A stretch of DNA of 64,000 nt, taken from the NCBI GenBank assembly GCA_902794095.1, contig CADBFZ010000006.1:26092-90091 (forward strand), written 5' to 3'. Position 1 is the first letter of the stretch, and the number at the start of each line of letters is the position of its first letter. Position numbers and translations under genes: made by a program. The notes beneath the pieces are model-generated. The model was not told the origin of the DNA, did no database searches, and saw nothing but the letters and a program-made list of their open reading frames with translations. This DNA is from an uncultured Lachnospiraceae bacterium. GTDB taxonomy: Bacteria > Bacillota > Clostridia > Lachnospirales > Lachnospiraceae. Below, piece after piece: positions 20,140 to 28,840 of this stretch.

Positions 20140-21099
20140 TTATCTGTTTTTAATAGCTTTCAGCTCATGGAAAACATGAGGTCTGACGTGGTTAAAATAC
20201 GCCCCCAGAAGAAACAGGTACATACATGCATATACCCACAGCATGGCGACCACAAGGAGTGACATCGTTCCGTAAACTGTGATCGCATAGCCCATATTTA
20301 CAATCATCGTAAAGAGCACCGATATGCCCATCCAACCCGCTGATGCAAACATGGCTCCCGGGAGCTGACTAAAGTATTTAAGCTTTAGCCCGCTTGTCTG
20401 AAGACTTTGACCCGTCTCATCTATCGAAGGATCCGTTTCGTTCCAGATCCTAACGAGTTTTTTATCGGAAAACATCTTGATCTGGGTCGTCTTATTTTGC
20501 GGACCGCGGTAGGGCATCCATGTATAAAACACTGCAAAAACCAGTGACAGGATTATGAATGTATATAAAAGTCTCGGTTTCATCAAATAGCTCTTCAAAA
20601 CCGAAGCGTCAATTTTCAAGTAAATAAGAACTCGTTTAAAGAGGTCCGTTCCGACTACTATTATCGAAATACTCATTAGCAGGGCAAGGAGCATGACGAA
20701 CATATAAAAGGCACTCACTATTCGAAGGTGCAACCAGTTTCGCTCCTCTTTGACCTCATTGACCGTATCAAGCCCCTGAATAAGAGCCTGTATACCTTTG
20801 CCTGCCGTCCATATCGTCGCAATGATCGATATCGTGACGACTCCGGCCGTCGAATCATAGATCTGATAAACCAGCGACTCCAGGAAGTCATTAAATATGA
20901 TCGGTGTCGAGGCTTCAATCAGCTTTATCAGCTCAATCTCCGTAAGCCCCGTGTACGGGAACATGCTGCAAATAAGCACCAAAATAGGAACCAGCGAGAT
21001 AAAAAGAAAAAAAGCCGCGCTGGCCGAGTAGGCATTAATATCGAGCTGCCGCATCGTTATGGCAAATCTTCTTGCTTTTGCAAACAGTTCAACTATCAT
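20140..21099 (-). CDS. YihY/BrkB family inner-membrane protein
   Basis: A 319-residue membrane protein with six hydrophobic segments. The family signature 'NAYSASAAFFLFISLVPILVL' lies at residues 22-42, and 'IIATIWTAGKGIQALIQGLD' follows. YihY/BrkB proteins are widespread and of unknown function; the old 'ribonuclease BN' label is not supported. No Shine-Dalgarno site is visible before the ATG at 21099. The region directly upstream is the 6S RNA gene, so translation may start at an internal codon such as Met17, or the message may come from readthrough. It heads the run yihY-pheS-pheT. Confidence 0.88.
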   Translation of the reverse strand: MIVELFAKARRFAITMRQLDINAYSASAAFFLFISLVPILVLICSMFPYTGLTEIELIKLIEASTPIIFNDFLESLVYQIYDSTAGVVTISIIATIWTAGKGIQALIQGLDTVNEVKEERNWLHLRIVSAFYMFVMLLALLMSISIIVVGTDLFKRVLIYLKIDASVLKSYLMKPRLLYTFIILSLVFAVFYTWMPYRGPQNKTTQIKMFSDKKLVRIWNETDPSIDETGQSLQTSGLKLKYFSQLPGAMFASAGWMGISVLFTMIVNMGYAITVYGTMSLLVVAMLWVYACMYLFLLGAYFNHVRPHVFHELKAIKNR

Positions 21100-21111
21100 A
21101 GATCAGTCATA

Positions 21112-21305
21112 AAAACGCAATAAGACCCTTAGCAGACCCCTCGCCTTTTGACGCCTAGCCTAAGCCAGGTGGGTAACCGCATCATGACTTTTGCCTTCCC
21201 CTGGCGCCTGGGGCGGGGGCATGACAGCCGACATGAGATGTAGGAATCCCGTTTAAAGGTAAATGTAGGTTCAAAAAATACGAAAGGGATCAACCTCGGG
21301 CTAAG
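21112..21305 (-). ncRNA. ssrS: 6S RNA
   Basis: A transcript of about 190 bases read on the minus strand, with its own promoter directly upstream. The ends pair as CTTAGC (about 21300-21305) with GCTAAG (21128-21133). The interior folds into a long rod with an apical GC-rich hairpin (TCATGCCCCC... ...CATGA, 21180-21222 region) and a small hairpin CCTGGC-TTAG-GCTAGG in the central region. This matches the open-promoter-mimic shape of 6S RNA, which binds and inhibits the housekeeping RNA polymerase in stationary phase. Segments such as 'GAACCTACATTTA' and 'GCGGTTACCCACCTGG' look like clostridial 6S. A T-run (21111-21115) follows the closing stem. No open reading frame crosses it. SRP RNA, tmRNA and RNase P RNA do not fit the length or motifs. 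Confidence 0.8.
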
Positions 21306-21308
21306 TTT

Positions 21309-21337
21309 ATTATATCTGACAGGCCCCTTCGTTTCAA
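21309..21337 (-). promoter_or_regulatory. Promoter of 6S RNA
   Basis: TTGAAA (21332-21337), a spacer of exactly 17 bases, and a perfect TATAAT (21309-21314) on the minus strand. The -35 box contains the TGA stop codon of the upstream glycosyltransferase gene. Predicted RNA start is at about 21302-21305. Confidence 0.85.
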
Positions 21338-22818
21338 TATTTTCTGCAAAAGAGAACGCATACGCCGCCCTGCATTCCGAGGGTTCCGCCCTCTGCCATG
21401 GAAGTCACCTCATAGCCGTAATTATTCAGGTTCTGAGCGGCCGTATCCACCTCTGAATCCTTCCAAACCAGGTAAAACTCGTCCTGAGCAGGCTCCAGAT
21501 AGAAAAACATGGCATTTTCCATGTAAACTTCGGTTCCGGGGAAATAACAGCCCGCAATGGTAAACTCCTCCTGCTCCATGTCCGAGTAGACCGTGCTGCC
21601 CTCGGGGATGGAAACCGTCTCCAGGAACTCATTGGTAAGCTTTGAAGCTTCGCTCTGATAGTCAATATTCTCCAGAAGGATCGTATTACACATAACCCTT
21701 AACGACAGCGCTATCGCAAAAGAAACCGCTGCGGAAACCGAGGGTTTCATATATGCACCGGGCTTTATTGTATCAAGCAGGTCTTCTATTCCGATTCCGA
21801 AAAGGAGCCAGCCAATGGAAGCCAGGGGATATATGTATCTGGAGAGGAAAAGAGGCCTGACAAGCTCAGAAACCACAGCTCCTACTCCGAAAGTTACGAA
21901 GATCATCAGGATTCCCGAAATGAGGAACCAAAACTTACCGAAGTATTCGGACTTACGGGATTTATCGTTTTCTTTTTTCAAGGAAAGGAAAGCCTTGATA
22001 AGGGAGAAAGCCATGAGGATAAGTGCGGGGATGTAATAGCGCTTAACCGCAAATATCTCTCGCATGGTCTCGTCAAAGTGGGAATATCCGCCTGCCCACC
22101 AGTCACCTGCTCTTACCCCGAAGTTGTTCAACATGACGCCCAGCCAGGGGAGGTATGAAACAATCGCAAGGGCAGAGACGATAAAGCAGATCTTAAGTTC
22201 GCTCTTTTCTTTGATGCAATATATGATGACGCACAGGTACATTACGCAGACCGCGATGGTCAGGTAGTAATGGGTGTATGCAGTCATGATGCTAAGAAGA
22301 TAAAAGCAGATCCAATATATGGTCCTGTTACCCTTCTTCCGCGTGAAAAGAATATGCATGGCGATGAAGGACGCAAGGGTGAGGAAACATCCAAGCTCGT
22401 ACATTCTGGTTTCCATGACATAAACAATGGAGGTGGGGGTAAAGGACGAAAAACCGACTATTATAAAAGCCGGTGCATATCCGAAGTTTTTGCGCACATA
22501 GGTAAGTGCAAGTACAAGTATCAGGACATAAGGGATAAATGCGGTTGCCCTGAATGCATAGGGGTGATCTCCGAGGAGAGTCACCACGATTTTTCCGAAG
22601 ATGTAATAAAAGGGAGGATGCTCGTTAACGGCAGTTGCCGCAAGCATCTCTTTAAGCGGAAGCCTGATCAGGTCAACGCTGAATGCGGTATCGACCCAGA
22701 AAACATTGTAAGGAAGCCTGAAAAAGTGACTTGACGCCATTACCAGAGTGAAAAGGACAAGGACGATCATGGGAATTCCGTTAACTATTTTGTTGTCAAA
22801 GCGTTTTTTGGAATTCAA
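21334..22818 (-). CDS. Membrane glycosyltransferase, GT39/PMT-like
   Basis: A 494-residue protein with about ten to twelve membrane segments. GT-C features are visible: an acidic residue pair in the first external loop (FWVDTAFSVDL, residues 40-50), then 'NEHPPFYYIFGK', where a conserved HPP-like motif is typical of mannosyltransferase-like GT39 members, and 'ETRMYELG'. A soluble domain of about 90 residues ends the protein. It likely transfers a sugar from a lipid carrier at the outer face of the membrane; donor and acceptor are unknown. GGAG precedes the ATG, and this ribosome site lies next to the pckA terminator tail. Its stop codon is part of the 6S promoter. Confidence 0.78.
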   Translation of the reverse strand: MNSKKRFDNKIVNGIPMIVLVLFTLVMASSHFFRLPYNVFWVDTAFSVDLIRLPLKEMLAATAVNEHPPFYYIFGKIVVTLLGDHPYAFRATAFIPYVLILVLALTYVRKNFGYAPAFIIVGFSSFTPTSIVYVMETRMYELGCFLTLASFIAMHILFTRKKGNRTIYWICFYLLSIMTAYTHYYLTIAVCVMYLCVIIYCIKEKSELKICFIVSALAIVSYLPWLGVMLNNFGVRAGDWWAGGYSHFDETMREIFAVKRYYIPALILMAFSLIKAFLSLKKENDKSRKSEYFGKFWFLISGILMIFVTFGVGAVVSELVRPLFLSRYIYPLASIGWLLFGIGIEDLLDTIKPGAYMKPSVSAAVSFAIALSLRVMCNTILLENIDYQSEASKLTNEFLETVSIPEGSTVYSDMEQEEFTIAGCYFPGTEVYMENAMFFYLEPAQDEFYLVWKDSEVDTAAQNLNNYGYEVTSMAEGGTLGMQGGVCVLFCRKY

Positions 22819-22831
22819 TATCCGGTCTCCT

Positions 22832-22864
22832 AAAAAATCGGGGACAGCAATTAAAGCTGTCCCC
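22832..22864 (-). terminator. Intrinsic terminator of pckA
   Basis: GGGGACAGC (22840-22848) and GCTGTCCCC (22856-22864) form a 9-base stem with a 7-base loop. On the minus strand the stem is followed by six T. It lies 22 bases after the pckA stop. Confidence 0.88.
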
Positions 22865-22886
22865 GTGATTATTTAAAACTTAAGGA

Positions 22887-24500
22887 TTAAAGCTGAGGGC
22901 CTGCTGCTACAAGTGCCTTACCTGCATCGTTGGTCTCATACTTCTTGAAGTTCTTGATGAAACGTCCTGCAAGATCCTTAGCCTTCTCTTCCCACTCGGA
23001 AACGTTAGCATAGGTGTCGCGAGGATCAAGAATCTCGGTGCTTACTCCGGGAAGCTCGGTAGGAACTTCGAAATCGAAGTAAGGGATCTTCTTGGTAGGA
23101 GCGTTCTTGATGTCTCCGTTAAGGATAGCATCGATGATTCCTCTGGTGTCGGGAATGGAAATTCTCTTTCCGGTTCCGTTCCATCCGGTATTTACAAGAT
23201 ATGCCTTAGCGCCGCTCTTCTGCATCTTCTTAACGAGCTCCTCGCCGTACTTGGTGGGATGAAGCTCAAGGAATGCCTGTCCGAAGCAAGCTGAGAAGGT
23301 AGGAGTAGGCTCGGTGATTCCACGCTCGGTTCCTGCAAGCTTAGCAGTGAATCCGCTGAGGAAGTAGTACTGAGTCTGCTCAGGAGTAAGAATCGAAACG
23401 GGAGGAAGTACTCCGAAAGCGTCAGCTGAAAGGAAGATTACGTTCTCAGCTGCAGGGCCTGCAGATACGCCGTTTACATTCTTAGCGATATTCTTGATGT
23501 GCTCGATGGGATAAGATACACGAGTGTTCTCGGTAACGCTCTTATCATCGAAATCGATCTTGCCGTTAGCGTCTACGGTAACGTTCTCAAGGAGTGCATC
23601 CTTCTTGATAGCGCCATAGATGTCAGGCTCATTCTCCTTGGAGAGGCCGATAACCTTAGCGTAGCATCCGCCCTCAAGGTTGAATACTCCGTTGTCATCC
23701 CAGCCGTGCTCGTCATCACCGATGAGGAGTCTCTTAGGATCGGTTGAAAGGGTGGTCTTACCTGTTCCGGAAAGTCCGAAGAAGATAGCGGTGTGCTTAC
23801 CTTCCATATCGGTGTTTGCAGAGCAGTGCATGGAAGCCATGCCCTGAAGAGGAAGGAAGTAGTTCTGCATGGAGAACATACCCTTCTTCATCTCTCCGCC
23901 GTACCAGGTGTTGAGGATAACCTGCTCACGGCTGGTAACGTTGAAGAGAACTGCGGTCTCAGAGTTGAGTCCAAGTTCCTTATAGTTGTCTACCTTTGCC
24001 TTGGAAGCAGTGTAAACAATGAAATCAGGCTTGAAGTTTGCCTGCTCTTCTGCTGAAGGCTTGATGAACATGTTTGTAACAAAGTGTGCCTGCCAAGCTA
24101 CTTCCATGATGAAGCGGACAGCCATTCTGGTATCCTTGTTAGCTCCGCAGAAAGCATCAACTACGAAAAGTCTCTTGCCTGAAAGCTCTTTGATTGCGAG
24201 TTCCTTACAAGCGTTCCATGCTTCCTGAGTTGCAGGATGGTTATCATTGGGATATTCGGGAGTGTTCCACCAAACGGTATCCTTGGACTTGTCATCCATA
24301 ACGATGAACTTATCTTTGGGAGAACGGCCGGTGTAAACACCTGTCATAACGTTAACTGCTCCGAGCTCGGTAACCTGTCCCTTATCATAGCCGGTAAGCT
24401 CAGGCTTAAGCTCTTCGTTGTACAGAGTATCGTAATCAGGATTGTAAACGATCTCAGTTACGCCGGTGATCCCATACTGGGAAAGATCGATGTTTGCCAT
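22887..24500 (-). CDS. pckA: Phosphoenolpyruvate carboxykinase (ATP)
   Basis: Interconverts oxaloacetate + ATP with phosphoenolpyruvate + CO2 + ADP. In anaerobes it often runs toward oxaloacetate to fix CO2. The 537-residue length is normal for the ATP type. The kinase P-loop [11 protein letters not shown] (near residue 243) and the following '[11 protein letters not shown]' metal-binding stretch are intact, as are '[11 protein letters not shown]' and '[11 protein letters not shown]'. It has its own promoter and terminator. AGAGGA lies 9 bases before the ATG. The biotin-dependent carboxyltransferase cluster at 45-50 kb and the Rnf operon are likely partners in C4 and energy metabolism. Confidence 0.97.
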   Translation of the reverse strand: MANIDLSQYGITGVTEIVYNPDYDTLYNEELKPELTGYDKGQVTELGAVNVMTGVYTGRSPKDKFIVMDDKSKDTVWWNTPEYPNDNHPATQEAWNACKELAIKELSGKRLFVVDAFCGANKDTRMAVRFIMEVAWQAHFVTNMFIKPSAEEQANFKPDFIVYTASKAKVDNYKELGLNSETAVLFNVTSREQVILNTWYGGEMKKGMFSMQNYFLPLQGMASMHCSANTDMEGKHTAIFFGLSGTGKTTLSTDPKRLLIGDDEHGWDDNGVFNLEGGCYAKVIGLSKENEPDIYGAIKKDALLENVTVDANGKIDFDDKSVTENTRVSYPIEHIKNIAKNVNGVSAGPAAENVIFLSADAFGVLPPVSILTPEQTQYYFLSGFTAKLAGTERGITEPTPTFSACFGQAFLELHPTKYGEELVKKMQKSGAKAYLVNTGWNGTGKRISIPDTRGIIDAILNGDIKNAPTKKIPYFDFEVPTELPGVSTEILDPRDTYANVSEWEEKAKDLAGRFIKNFKKYETNDAGKALVAAGPQL

Positions 24501-24561
24501 ACTTTTTCCTCTTTTCTTAGTTTGATTTTTTACGGTTTAGTATGTAACCGAATTTGGATTT

Positions 24562-24590
24562 ATTATCTCAAATCACCTTGTAAAAGTCAA
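24562..24590 (-). promoter_or_regulatory. Promoter of pckA
   Basis: TTGACT (24585-24590), 17 bases, GATAAT (24562-24567) on the minus strand: five of six matches in each box. The leader is about 55-60 bases. Confidence 0.75.
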
Positions 24591-24624
24591 TTAAACAGGT
24601 GGGTAATTTGATGCAGTGAAACTG

Positions 24625-26451
24625 TTATTTTTTGCCCAAAGGGCGGGTGACTTCGGCAAGCCATTTTGCGGTCTCTTCGTCCAGGAGATCTTTAAGAGTC
24701 TCACAGACCTTCGCGTGGTACTCATCCACCGCTTTGATCTCCGTCTCGGTCATGTCTTCAAGCACGATCAGATCCCTGTCAAAAGGAACCATGGTAAGTG
24801 TCTCAAAGGCATAGAAAGTACCGAAATCGTTCTCTTCACGGGGCACGCAGACCATCATGTTCTCGGTCCTGATACCGAACTCTCCTGCCAGGTACACTCC
24901 GGGCTCGTTTGATGTGATCATACCGAGTGCAAAAGGAGTATCTCCGTTTGTACGCGTTCCCGTCGAGATATTCTGCGGTCCTTCATGAACGTTCAACAGA
25001 TATCCTACGCCGTGTCCGGTTCCGTGATTATAATCATATCCGAGCTCCCAGAGGGGCTTTCTTGCGAGAATATCCAGAACTCTTCCCACTGTTCCCTTAC
25101 GGAAAACGCAGGCTCCGAGGGCAAGATTTCCCTTAAGTACCGCGGTGTAGAGTTTCTTCATCTTCTCGGAAGGTGTTCCGATGGAAACGGTTCTGGTAAC
25201 ATCCGTGGTTCCGCGCATGTAATGTCCGCCGGTATCGAGAAGTACAAGTGTGTTGTTCTCAAGAGGCACATTGGTCTCGGGAGTGGGCTCGTAATGGATT
25301 ATGGCGCCGTGTACTCCGGTTGCTACGATGGGAGCAAAGCTCTCTCCCTTGAAATCATCAGCCTCTGCTCTGTATGAAAGGAGCTTCTCTGCTACATCAA
25401 GCTCTGTGATCTTTCCTTCCAGAAGTTCGGGAGTTCCCTGGATCTTCTTAAGATAATACAGGATCTTTGTGAGAGCCGCTCCGTCTGAGACATGAGCTTT
25501 TCTCTCGTTTTCAACTTCCACATCGGTCTTGCAAGCCTTGAGAAGCACCGTGGGTGAAGGCTTATCAACGGTCTTTACATTGCCGGGAAGTGATGAAGTA
25601 AGCTTAAGGTTAGTGCATGATCTGTCGAGGCTTACTTTCAGCGCAGGATCCATTGCCTTAAGGTCACAGAAGATTTCTTCGTAACCCTTGATTTCGGCAC
25701 CCTTTGCTTCAAGAGTAGCTTTAATATCCGCACACTTCTCTTCATCCATGTAAAGCACACATTTATCAGCAGTGACAAGGGCATAAGAAAGTGATACCGG
25801 ATTGAAGTCTATATCATTTCCGCGGAATCCGAAGAGCCATGCAATATCATCAAGTGATGAAAGAACCAGCATGTCGCACTCATCTTCTGCGAGCTTTTCA
25901 CGAACCTTAGTGAGCTTTTCTTCAAAGCTAAGTCCGGTATAAGAATCATCCAAGATCCATGCCTTACCCGAAGGAAGCGCCGGTCTGTCGGTCCAGATAT
26001 TTCCTACAAGATCTATATCTGTGATGAATGCGATGTCCTTGCCTTCTGTTTTCTTTTTAATAGTATCGAAAAAGAAAGCGGGCACGAGGCGTCCGTCAAA
26101 GCCTAAGCTGTCGCCATCTTTAAGAGCATCCCTGATAAAATCGGAAAGTCTCGGGCATTCGGGCTGTCCCATTTTCATAAGGGTAATGCCGGTGCCTTCG
26201 AGCTGTTCCTCTGCCTGGAGGAAGTATCTTCCGTCGGTCCAGAGGTATGCGCCATCTTTAGTTATTACCATCTCTCCGTTTGAGCCGTCGAATCCGGAGA
26301 GGTATTCTCTGCATTTAAAGAAATCCGAGATGTATTCGGACATATGAAAATCGCCGCCGGGGACGTAATATACATCCGTCCCGGCAGCGATCATTTCACT
26401 TCTTAACGCATCAATTCTTTTAACATATTCTGCTGAAGTTAATCTTTTCAT
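24625..26451 (-). CDS. Xaa-Pro aminopeptidase, M24B, long three-domain form
   Basis: Removes the N-terminal residue from peptides with proline in position two. At 608 residues it is the long XPNPEP1-like form, with two creatinase-type N-terminal domains (to about residue 310) before the pita-bread catalytic domain. Metal ligands are visible in order: Asp in LLDTGG, Asp in GTTDVTRT, His in GTGHGVG, Glu in SNEPGVY and Glu in FGIRTENMM. The start overlaps the thrC stop as ATGA (26448-26451), so the two are translationally coupled. There is no clear terminator after it; the 35 bases downstream lead into the pckA promoter. Confidence 0.93.
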   Translation of the reverse strand: MKRLTSAEYVKRIDALRSEMIAAGTDVYYVPGGDFHMSEYISDFFKCREYLSGFDGSNGEMVITKDGAYLWTDGRYFLQAEEQLEGTGITLMKMGQPECPRLSDFIRDALKDGDSLGFDGRLVPAFFFDTIKKKTEGKDIAFITDIDLVGNIWTDRPALPSGKAWILDDSYTGLSFEEKLTKVREKLAEDECDMLVLSSLDDIAWLFGFRGNDIDFNPVSLSYALVTADKCVLYMDEEKCADIKATLEAKGAEIKGYEEIFCDLKAMDPALKVSLDRSCTNLKLTSSLPGNVKTVDKPSPTVLLKACKTDVEVENERKAHVSDGAALTKILYYLKKIQGTPELLEGKITELDVAEKLLSYRAEADDFKGESFAPIVATGVHGAIIHYEPTPETNVPLENNTLVLLDTGGHYMRGTTDVTRTVSIGTPSEKMKKLYTAVLKGNLALGACVFRKGTVGRVLDILARKPLWELGYDYNHGTGHGVGYLLNVHEGPQNISTGTRTNGDTPFALGMITSNEPGVYLAGEFGIRTENMMVCVPREENDFGTFYAFETLTMVPFDRDLIVLEDMTETEIKAVDEYHAKVCETLKDLLDEETAKWLAEVTRPLGKK

Positions 26452-27935
26452 TTAAGGAATCCTGCAATAACATTTTTCATTTCATCAATATCACACTCGG
26501 TCTTGTGAAGAACGGGAGCGGTTCTGATGTCTTCGATAGCCTGAGGAATCTCTACATTTGAAATCTTGCAAAGGTCATCGATGAGTTCGAAATCAGTCTT
26601 CTTATCATACTCGGGATCGATGGAATTCATAACGCTTCTGGTGAACTTATAAGGGCTTGCGGTTGAAGCGATGACTACAGGAGTGTTATCTCCGGTCTCA
26701 GCCTTATACTTGTCACATACGAATGAAGCAACTGCGGTGTGAGTATCAATGACGTATCCGCTGGTCTTGTAGATCTTGTTTATCTGCTCGGATGTTTCCT
26801 TCTCATCAGCATATCCACCGTAGAAATCGGCAAGGCCTTTCTTCTCGGAATCGGTAATGGTGTACTTACCGCCGTTTGAAAGCTGACCCATGAGTTCGGC
26901 ACATCTGCCTGAATCATTTCCTGCGATCATATAGATAAGTCTCTCAAGATTGCTGGAGATGAGGATGTCCATGGAAGGTGATGAGGTTACATGGAAATCT
27001 CTGTTTCTGTCATAGGTTCCTGATTCGAAGAAGTCGAAAAGAACCTTGTTGGTATTTGAAGCGCAGATAAGCTTCTTAATGGGAAGTCCCATGTTCTTAG
27101 CATAGAATGCAGCGAGGATGTTACCGAAGTTTCCGGTAGGTACGCAGACATTGATCTGATCGCCGTCCTTGATTCTCTCCTCTTTAAGAAGTCTGGTGTA
27201 TGCCCATACGTAGTAGCAAACCTGAGGAACAAGTCTTCCGATGTTGATGGAGTTAGCGGATGAGAATACGAATCCCTTCTCGTCGAGCTCCTTGCCGAAT
27301 TCCTTGTCTCCGAAGATCTTCTTAACGCCGGTCTGGGCATCGTCGAAGTTTCCGTGGATTCCGACTACCATGGTGTTAGCACCCTTCTGGGTTACCATCT
27401 GCTTCTCCTGGATGGGAGAAACACCGCTCTTGGGATAGAAAACAACGATTCTGGTTCCGGGAACATCAGCAAATCCTGCAAGTGCTGCTTTACCGGTATC
27501 TCCACTGGTTGCGGTAAGGATTACGATTTCTTTAGCAAGACCGTTCTTCTTGGCCGCAGTGGTCATAAGATGAGGAAGGAGTGAAAGAGCCATGTCCTTG
27601 AATGCGATGGTTGCACCGTGGAAAAGCTCGAGGTAATAGGAACCACAGCTCTCGGAAAGAGGTGCGATCTCTTCGGTATCGAACTTGGAATCATAAGCTG
27701 CAGCGATGCACTTCTTAAGCTCGTCCTCGGTGTAGTCGGTGAGGAACAGCTTCATAACTTCATAGCTGAGCTCCTGATAGTTCATCTCTGCGAGTTCTTT
27801 TAAGGACTTATCAAGAGTAGGAATATGGTCGGGAACAAAGAGGCCTCCGTCGGAAGCAAGTCCCTGTAATACTGCCATGGAAGCGGTATATTTCTTACCC
27901 TCTCCTCTTGTACTTGAATAAGTAACTTCTTTCAT
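26448..27935 (-). CDS. thrC: Threonine synthase
   Basis: PLP enzyme that turns O-phosphohomoserine into threonine, the last step of the pathway. It is 495 residues from the ATG at 27935, which has GGAAGGA 9 bases upstream; the frame is open to 27995 but that part overlaps the divergent gene and has no ribosome site. The family start 'YSSTRGEGKKYTASMAVLQG', the PLP lysine in 'HGATIAFKDMALS', 'TATSGDTGKAAL' and the phosphate-binding 'PTGNFGNI' are present. The upstream gap to the divergent AP2/HNH-like gene is only 32 bases. Coupled to pepP downstream. Confidence 0.96.
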   Translation of the reverse strand: MKEVTYSSTRGEGKKYTASMAVLQGLASDGGLFVPDHIPTLDKSLKELAEMNYQELSYEVMKLFLTDYTEDELKKCIAAAYDSKFDTEEIAPLSESCGSYYLELFHGATIAFKDMALSLLPHLMTTAAKKNGLAKEIVILTATSGDTGKAALAGFADVPGTRIVVFYPKSGVSPIQEKQMVTQKGANTMVVGIHGNFDDAQTGVKKIFGDKEFGKELDEKGFVFSSANSINIGRLVPQVCYYVWAYTRLLKEERIKDGDQINVCVPTGNFGNILAAFYAKNMGLPIKKLICASNTNKVLFDFFESGTYDRNRDFHVTSSPSMDILISSNLERLIYMIAGNDSGRCAELMGQLSNGGKYTITDSEKKGLADFYGGYADEKETSEQINKIYKTSGYVIDTHTAVASFVCDKYKAETGDNTPVVIASTASPYKFTRSVMNSIDPEYDKKTDFELIDDLCKISNVEIPQAIEDIRTAPVLHKTECDIDEMKNVIAGFLK

Positions 27936-27955
27936 AATTATGATCCTTCCTGTGT

Positions 27956-27984
27956 TACAATATTTCCATGAGCGACAGATCCAA
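27956..27984. promoter_or_regulatory. Overlapping divergent promoters of thrC and the AP2/HNH-like gene
   Basis: For thrC (minus strand): TTGGAT (27979-27984), 16 bases, TATTGT (27957-27962). For the divergent gene (plus strand): TACAAT (27956-27961) ends only 6 bases before its ATG. The two -10 boxes occupy almost the same bases, so the two promoters would exclude each other. No clear -35 exists for the plus-strand promoter. Inferred from sequence match only. Confidence 0.4.
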
Positions 27985-28759
27985 TCCATCGACAACTCTA
28001 AAGGGTGTATATGTTACCGAGACGAAAACCGGCAAGGTGTTATACCGTGCGTCGGTCACCAAAGCGTCCCGTCATATTTCCCTGGGTTCGTATCCCGATG
28101 AAAAAAAAGCTCACAAGGCATACCTGACCGCTTTAAAAGTACTTGAAAACAATAGCATTTCATTGAATGATTTTCAAGATTTTAAGGCTCTTAAATATGA
28201 TAAAGCCGTAATTCTAATGAATCTACGGGACAACGGGATTTATTTCGGAACCCCGATTTATCTGCATAAGGACTACTTTAACTACTATCTGACCCCTGAT
28301 ATCGTCTTTACCTTCGACTTGGAGGACCTGTTCTATTTTTCCTCACATAAGATATCCAAAAGGGGCGGGCACTATTTCGTGGCTGACTACGGATCCCAGG
28401 TATCCATAGGTGCCAGATTCGGACTAAAGCCCTATTCGGTTGAGGGCCGGGATTGCAGGTTCATAAACGGGGATAATTTCGACTACAGAAGGTCCAACCT
28501 TGAGATATTAAACACCTACCACGGCGTGATCGTCTCCCCCGACAAAAAGGGGTATATTGCAAGGATCCACACTTCGGGATATACCAAGATCGGATTCTAC
28601 GAGTCCGCACTTGAAGCTGCCATAGCTTATAACAAGGCGGCCGATATCCTGAAAAAGAAAACAGGGGATAAGAACTACCCCGAGAACTACATTGATGAAG
28701 TTTCCGGTAAGGTGTATGCGGAGATTTATAATGCAGTGAAGATTAATCCGAATATATGA
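27968..28759 (+). CDS. AP2-HNH-AP2-like DNA-binding protein with degenerate nuclease core
   Basis: A 263-residue protein. Residues 11-55 (KGVYVTETKTGKVLYRASVT...SLGSYPDEKKAHKAYLTA) and 184-230 (HGVIVSPDKKGYIARIHTSG...GFYESALEAAIAYNKAADIL) look like two AP2 DNA-binding domains. Between them, residues 163-181 (CRFINGDNFDYRRSNLEIL) align with the HNH core 'DHINGDxLDNRRxNLRI' of AP2-HNH homing endonucleases. The catalytic histidine is Phe165, and the upstream 'LHR' element is also missing (SIGARFG). It is therefore probably a DNA-binding protein that has lost cutting ability, perhaps a regulator. It has no Shine-Dalgarno site, and a -10 box lies six bases before the ATG, so the mRNA may be leaderless. 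Divergent from thrC. Confidence 0.72.
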   Translation: MSDRSNPSTTLKGVYVTETKTGKVLYRASVTKASRHISLGSYPDEKKAHKAYLTALKVLENNSISLNDFQDFKALKYDKAVILMNLRDNGIYFGTPIYLHKDYFNYYLTPDIVFTFDLEDLFYFSSHKISKRGGHYFVADYGSQVSIGARFGLKPYSVEGRDCRFINGDNFDYRRSNLEILNTYHGVIVSPDKKGYIARIHTSGYTKIGFYESALEAAIAYNKAADILKKKTGDKNYPENYIDEVSGKVYAEIYNAVKINPNI

Positions 28760-28760
28760 A

Positions 28761-28840
28761 ATGTGACAATGGGGGTCGGACCCAACCTGTCACACCGATG
28801 GAGTGACAGTGGGTCCGACCCCTTGTCACATATGTCACAT
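28761..28840. repeat. Double palindromic repeat (GGGTCSGACCC family)
   Basis: Two inverted copies of a 'GTGACAnGGGTCGGACCC..TGTCAC' unit form one long hairpin. The left arm is at about 28762-28795 and the right arm at about 28803-28830, with a further TATGTCACAT. The repeat fills the whole gap between two convergent stop codons and may act as a two-way terminator, though no T-run follows. Related copies are near 44.15, 50.4, 61.0 and 61.07 kb. Confidence 0.8.

Noticed and set aside
21112..21305. SRP RNA, tmRNA, RNase P RNA or a riboswitch instead of 6S RNA
   Set aside because: The length of about 190 bases, the closed rod with central bubble, a dedicated promoter and a terminator do not fit those classes. 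No SRP GGAAGCAGCC-type motif or tmRNA tag frame is seen.
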